Below are positions 58,932-64,000 of a stretch of 64,000 nucleotides of DNA, piece by piece (the first letter of the stretch is position 1; each line of letters starts with the position of its first letter). The notes beneath the pieces are model-generated. The model was not told the origin of the DNA and did not search any database. It worked only from the letters and a program-made list of their open reading frames with translations. The translations under genes were made by a program, and so were the position numbers. Origin of the DNA: Tetradesmus obliquus (taxonomy: Eukaryota; Chlorophyta; Chlorophyceae; Sphaeropleales; Scenedesmaceae); NCBI GenBank assembly GCA_030272155.1, contig CP126200.1, forward strand, positions 558,001-622,000. The letters are read 5' to 3'.

Positions 58932-61196
58932 TGCTGCCAGGTGCATGCAGCAGCCGTGACAGCAGCGCGTGCGGCATGACGCATGGAGCTGAGAACTCAT
59001 TGGATGGTGCCAGCGTGCCTGCTGGGGGCAGCTATGTGCAGCAGCAGATGCAGGTCAAGTTCAGTAGGTTTGACAACCAGCTGTTTTTCACTGGAGACGG
59101 TATTTGACGTGTGTGAGCTAGTGCTGGGCTTTTACGGCTTGTACAACAGCAAGTTTTGGGGGTTTGGGCTGATGCTGCAAGGTCGCCAAGCAGCCAATGC
59201 AAACGCAGCTGCTAGCAGCTTCAAGCAGTTTGACTTCAGGTACCAGCGTCTGGCAGGGTCCAACAATCACTGTGAAAGCTTGGCAGCATGCCATCTTGTG
59301 AGCGTGCTCGTCTTGCCAGCAGAGTGTACCAGCAAGAGCTGCAGGGATTGATGTGATTCCTGCTGATGGGTTGGGCAGCAGAGATGCTGCAGCTTCGTAT
59401 TGTCTGGCCCCAGCAAGAAGGACCGCGCGGGGTTGGCGTCAATTGCATGCTGGGAACATGCTCCAGGGTGGCTGATCCGTTGCCGGCCCACATGCATCAG
59501 CCTGACAACACCATTTCCTCACCAGTGCATTGCCGGCACCTCATGAATGTTTGAAACGTGTCAAGGAATCATGACTCAAGTTTGCGCAAACTCCCGCGCA
59601 TCTGCATGCATGGTATCAGCAGGCTCTCAGCTGAGTGAAAACCTCAAAGGTTGGTGAGTGGCTGTGCTGGCAGCTGCAGAGCTTGGCTGCGATTTGTGTT
59701 GCCAGTCGCTGTGATGTGCATGGGTGCATGATTTTTCAGGGGCGTGGAACAATGCTCGTAAACTTTCTTGGGGTTTCTTAGTTGTTCTGGTGTTGAGACT
59801 GCATGCGCAGGGCATGCATGGCAGGGAGTTATTCATGCATTACTCAATATAGACAAGGCGGGCACGGCAATTGTGCGCCATGCATTCCTACACAGTGATT
59901 ATAATGCTTAGATGCATGGCACCGCTGCAGGCTTGCTTTGAGTTCGAGGGTGCTGCTGCCGTGGGGCAGATAGCCAACCCCTCTGTGTTGTTGCAGCACT
60001 AATAGCTTTGTTAGTGACGTAACTGCTCCGTATGTCTTTTTGTGTTGTCAGCCCGCCAGCAGATGAGTCCAGTGGTTGCAGTCAATGGTGTGCGCATGGT
60101 GTCTATGCCCTATGCAGTGCCTTGCAAAATGCGGTGCGTGCTGCTTTGATGTTCCCCACAGAAGTGTGCAGCGCAATGTCAATGGCCAACGCAGCTCGTT
60201 GTACGTGGACTGCAATGCATGGATGTCTGTCTGTGGGCAGATGTGTTGCTGCATGTAGCATGTCATTCAGAAGATAGCTGCATGTTTTGATGCACGCCAT
60301 TTGGAGTGCGCATGTGGTGGAGTAATTTCGGTGCAGTCATCGCAGTGCTGCTGTGCCGTATATACGGCATATATGAGGGCCTTCACAAGCTATGGCTCTG
60401 GCATGCCGGCATGCCGTCGGACTGCACTGCTTGTGTTATTATCCCATAAAGCCTGGCGCAAGTGGACGTTGACATGTCAACATTGCCGGCCTGAAGGCGC
60501 TGTGTGCGCCGGGTGTGGATGATTGGCACCGTAGCAAGCAGCTGCTGCACGCTGCTGTGTGAATCGTTCATCATGTATCAAACCATGGCTGTTTGACGGT
60601 GCACTGCTTATAATAAGCTACAGCAGCGTAGTAGGTTCTGTGCATCTTGCTGTGGTTGTATTAATGAACAGATGCACCAGGGGCTGTTGTCTGCATGGCT
60701 TGCATGTGAGTCCCGAGAAGACGTCATGCATGTGTCAGGAGTGCATGTGCTCCGCATGTGCTCTGTCTGTTTCGGTGTGCTTCGTGCGGCTTGTTGCGCA
60801 TTGCATACTATAGTTATCAGCACCCATTGACAGGCGGCGAGGCAGCAGAGACAACAGCTCAGTCTGATTACGCAACAGTCAAACTGATGTTGCACTACTT
60901 ACAAACGTATGCACGGTTGTATGTTGCGCGTTGCCTAGCGCTGATGGCAGCACCACAGAAGCAGCAGAGGTTGCGATGCGTTGGCCAGTTGTTGACAGAG
61001 AGTTTGCATGTTGCATGTACGCTTTATTGTTGTGTTGGTTGCATTTGTCAGGTCGTTGCAGCGTGCATTCAGACTAGGTTGCGCAGCTTGCTGACGTGCA
61101 GCTAAGCTGCAGCCACCACCTGTCGTGCGTGAGCTATGCAGGATTTGCAGGAGCAGTCAGTAGACATGTTTGGCTGCTCCATGTTGTGATGTGTAG
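58932..61196. other. 2.3-kb stretch downstream of the cyclase, no gene recognised
   Basis: The first 170 bases hold an open shifted frame that looks like a continuation of the cyclase C-terminus (to 59107). Beyond that only short ORFs occur. A segment at 60063-60130 (SPVVAVNGVRMVSMPYAVPC) is bounded by AG and GT and might be an isolated exon, but nothing connects to it. Confidence 0.45.
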
Positions 61197-61660
61197 GGCT
61201 CTATCCTTTGGCAACAGATTGGATGAGCCTGGAGGCCGCTCACTCTACTGGCGCGGCAATTGCAGGGTGTGAGGTCGCCCTGGCGTTAGCATCAAGGGTT
61301 CAGTCATCATTGTCACCGCTGCCAGAAATCGCTGCCGCAGCCCCGGTGCTGAAGCTACTGGCGGCACATGTTGTTGCCATATGTTGCACTGCAAGTGTCC
61401 TTCACTTTGTCTTTTGCCCTGCGGTCATGATTTGCCCAAGTCTTGTGCGTGAGTAGGGCGCCGCAGCTCCTATGGTTGCTTTCACATTGCGTAACCACAT
61501 AGTTGCGGCACATCAGAACGGCCTTCTGCATTGCATCCTTGTTGACTTTTATTCAGGCGTGTCACCTGACATCGATCCGGCATTATGGTTTCGAGACAAT
61601 ACCTCTTTAACAGCAGCAGATGTTGGGATTTTTGGGTCATGTTGTGTGCCTGCGTACCTT
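61197..61660 (+). CDS. Two tentative exons of an unknown, partly hydrophobic protein
   Basis: 61197-61448 reads LYPLATDWMSLEAAHSTGAA, IAGCEVALALASRVQSS and a hydrophobic stretch (LLAAHVVAICCTASVLHFVF), and ends at a strong donor C/gtgagt. It continues in phase 1 at 61557 (after attcag) with VSPDIDPALWFRDNTSLTAA. The end of the second exon was not determined. No start codon and no family. These may belong to the same gene as 63165-63913. Confidence 0.35.
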
Positions 61661-63164
61661 GTTGCAGGGTGTGTTGTGTGCTGTCTGCGGTTGTGGCGTA
61701 CTCGTCATTTGTGGCTGCACTTGCGTACTATCTTTGGTGATTTGGCCGGTGGGCAGTGCGCATGGAGTGCTTGCTGTGACAGCAGAGCTGGCTGACATGT
61801 GGCACCTGCACATGTCCGTCACTTGCTGCCAGCTTGCATGCTGTGCACTGTGAGTTGTTGTGGTCTGCAGTTGATGTTGTGGTTGAGCTTTGTGGTTGAG
61901 GTCGAGTCATTGCTACAGTTCCATGCACAGGGAAGACGCATCTGCAGCACGCCCGCTGCAGGTTGCAAGGCTTCCATCATTGTATTACATCAATGCCTGC
62001 ACAAACCACCGCATGGCAGGCAGCCTCAGCCTGCATGCACCTCAGGACCTAATCATGAGTCTCGTCTGGTTGGTGCCAGCAACACTGTGTTTACTCAATG
62101 TGGCCTACACGCCATGCTACTCGTGCTGGGGACGCTGCAATAATTGGCGGCTGGCCACGTTCCAAGGCATGCCATGCCCATGTTGGCCGGCCGGCCACCG
62201 CGGTGGCCAGACTGCTCAGCAGGTGATCACCATTGATACTGCTCTAGCGCCATGCTGCGCGTGTCTGCGTCATTGGTGTGGCCCCAGTGCGCGACTGCTG
62301 ATACGCAGATATGTGTTACTGCTGTTGCGCACGCGCTACTATGGCATGCGCCATGGCTGTCATCTGTGCTGGCGTGACAACTCTGTCACAATGTCATGAC
62401 AGTAACAGCGCCTGGGCTCCAAGTGCAGTGGCTTTTGCTGCTGCTTTTGCGTTCAAGGCACTTCGACCTGGTAGCCACCCGTCACATTGTACTGCATCGC
62501 ATCTTTGTTCAATTACTGCTGTGTTGGCAGGTGCTGTCTGCAACTGGTGTCAAGGGTCCTGCTGTCTGGGCATCCCCGTACGTCAGCAATTACTTTGTGA
62601 TTGTACTCATACTTAACTTTTTTCTTTGAATAGAATAGCTGTCTTCGTCTCGGCCTACAGCTGCTTCGCCATCGACACACACCAGGGCGACCCAGTTTTC
62701 AGCCCAGCATCTCAACATGAGCAGCAGACAGTACACGTTATTCTAATAGCGGTCAGTGAATTGCATCAACATGCTCGGAGCGACCAGAACAGCATGCTCG
62801 CTGCCGGTACATGCTGCAAACAAGCAACCGAGCAGCCTCAGGCCTCGGTGTGTGCAATGCTGGGCCAGCTCGTTGTCTAGGCCTGCCCACAGACCTGAAC
62901 AAGATGCCGGAAGCACCATAGAACAGAGGTGAGGCCGACTGTGGTAGTTGCAGTAACAGCTGAGGCGCAGGTGGCATTCAAGCCTGCAGAAGTGCTGCTG
63001 CTGCCGCTGCTGTTGCTGCTACTACAGCTACTGCTGTGCTGCTGCATACTTTGTTGCAAACTCTCATCAAGTAGTACGCTGGTGTTGAGATTAACAATCC
63101 CATGGTTGCTGTGCTAACTGCACTCTACAATCTTCTGTGTCTATGCCTGTTGCCAACTCGACAG
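61661..63164. other. Stretch with no exon placed
   Basis: Possible intron and exon sequence between two tentative gene pieces on the plus strand. A short segment at about 62929-62970 (PTVVVAVTAEAQ, then GT) could be an exon. Nothing else is recognised. Confidence 0.35.
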
Positions 63165-63913
63165 GCAGCCACTGCAGCAGCAGCCCAGCCTGCAGCAGCA
63201 GCCACAGCAGCCATGGCCAGCCCAAACACACGCAGCAACCTACCAGCAACCACAGCAGCAGCTACAGCCGCCACAGCAGCTGCAGCAGCAGCGCGCGCAG
63301 CAGCTGCTGTCGAGGCCTAGCAGGGAACAGCTGGGCGGTGCCGCGCAGCAGCAGGCAGTGCAGCAGCCGAGCGCGGCACGCAAGCGGCAGCTGCTAGATG
63401 ATGAAGATCCCAAGATGGCTGCCTTTAATGATGTTGAGGTGCAGGTGGGTAATTCGTTCGTGTAAGCAGCAGCGTGCAGGCACAGCTGTTGCTTGGGTGG
63501 CATGGTGGACCTTTCACAGCTATGTGTTGTTCAGTGGCAAGCGCTAGCGCTGCACATGTGCGTTTGCATCAGTCCTGTTCCAGATATGTAACGTACTGCG
63601 CTGACCTGGGAAGTCAGCGTTTCTTTCTGCAAACTACAGCAGCAGTGCGTCGCAGGCTGGGTGCTGCTGGTTTTGGCGATTGGATGCAGCTCAAGCCCAT
63701 CCCTCCCACCACCGTCTTGGCACGACACACAATGGATTTGCATCTCTTTCCTTCTGTATCTTCCTTGATCTGTCGCAGGTGACGTGGCCGCGTGGCGTGA
63801 AGCGGCAGCGGCCAGCAGCGAGCTTTAATAGCGGCCCCGGCGTGGTGCGGCCCGTGCTTGCAGGAAACCTCAGGGCGCTGCGCATCAACAGGCCCACGCC
63901 GCTGCAGGGGTGA
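63165..63913 (+). CDS. Last two exons of a Gln-rich protein of unknown function
   Basis: Exon 63165-63444 begins after cgacag and reads Gln/Pro-rich sequence, ending ARKRQLLDDEDPKMAAFNDV EVQ at a GT donor. The next exon, 63779-63913, reads VTWPRGVKRQRPAASFNSGP, then GVVRPVLAGNLRALRIN and RPTPLQG before TGA. Phases agree (phase 0 at the junction). A basic patch (ARKRQ, RGVKRQR) next to acid residues suggests a nuclear protein, for example a transcription or chromatin cofactor, but this is only inference. The upstream exons are not placed, because the first exon here needs two bases from a prior exon. Confidence 0.55.
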
Positions 63914-63933
63914 GGGACAGATGAGCTCATTTC

Positions 63934-63971
<38 letters not shown>

Positions 63972-64000
63972 TGTAGCAGCAGCAGCTGCAGCAGCAGCAG
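63934..64000. repeat. CAG microsatellite at the window end
   Basis: About 14 uninterrupted CAG units followed by mixed cagctg units to the window edge, just after the stop of the Gln-rich gene. Confidence 0.95.

Overview
The window looks like nuclear DNA of a chlorophyte green alga, probably Chlorophyceae. The signs are intron-rich genes with GT-AG introns, abundant CAG/CTG microsatellites that encode Gln, Ser or Ala or sit against 3' splice sites, a hydroxyproline-rich extracellular glycoprotein with a Pro-Ser-Lys rod, an octatricopeptide-repeat organelle RNA factor, and a very large LRR-receptor nucleotide cyclase with Ala/Gln/Ser-rich inserts. Gene models were built by hand from splice consensus and reading-phase continuity. 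Those called confident have phases that close over the exons listed; most run from ATG to stop, and the metal-transporter model lacks its first exon.

Layout. 1-7200: 3' part of a non-LTR retrotransposon ORF, followed by a near-perfect 2254-bp tandem duplication and a related minisatellite. 7200-12723: no recognisable gene. 12724-18436 (-): eight-exon, 1200-residue secreted cell-wall-type glycoprotein. 19114-22836 (-): five-exon OPR (Tbc2-like) protein. 23959-25732 (-): MerT-like membrane protein fused to a heavy-metal-associated (HMA) domain. It is divergent from 26064-28186 (+), a coiled-coil/His-rich/Ser-rich protein. 28809-31059 (+): penta-EF-hand calcium protein. 32379-33066 (+): tentative exons. 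33934-36179 (-): multi-exon gene of unknown family. 38361-41759 (-): cytochrome P450 with all landmarks. 42914-44798 (-): secreted protein with PKD/REJ-like beta domains. It is divergent from 45413-58931 (+), a 23-exon, about 2979-residue receptor-type class III nucleotide cyclase. 61197-63913 (+): pieces of one or two unknown genes.

Themes. Several genes point to environmental sensing and the cell surface: extracellular matrix, secreted beta-domain protein, LRR-cyclase receptor and Ca2+ sensor. The most interesting points are (i) two half-cyclase domains in one polypeptide whose catalytic residues look complementary, and (ii) three unrelated genes in which the 3' end of an exon, usually with its splice donor, has been copied one or more times into the intron immediately downstream.
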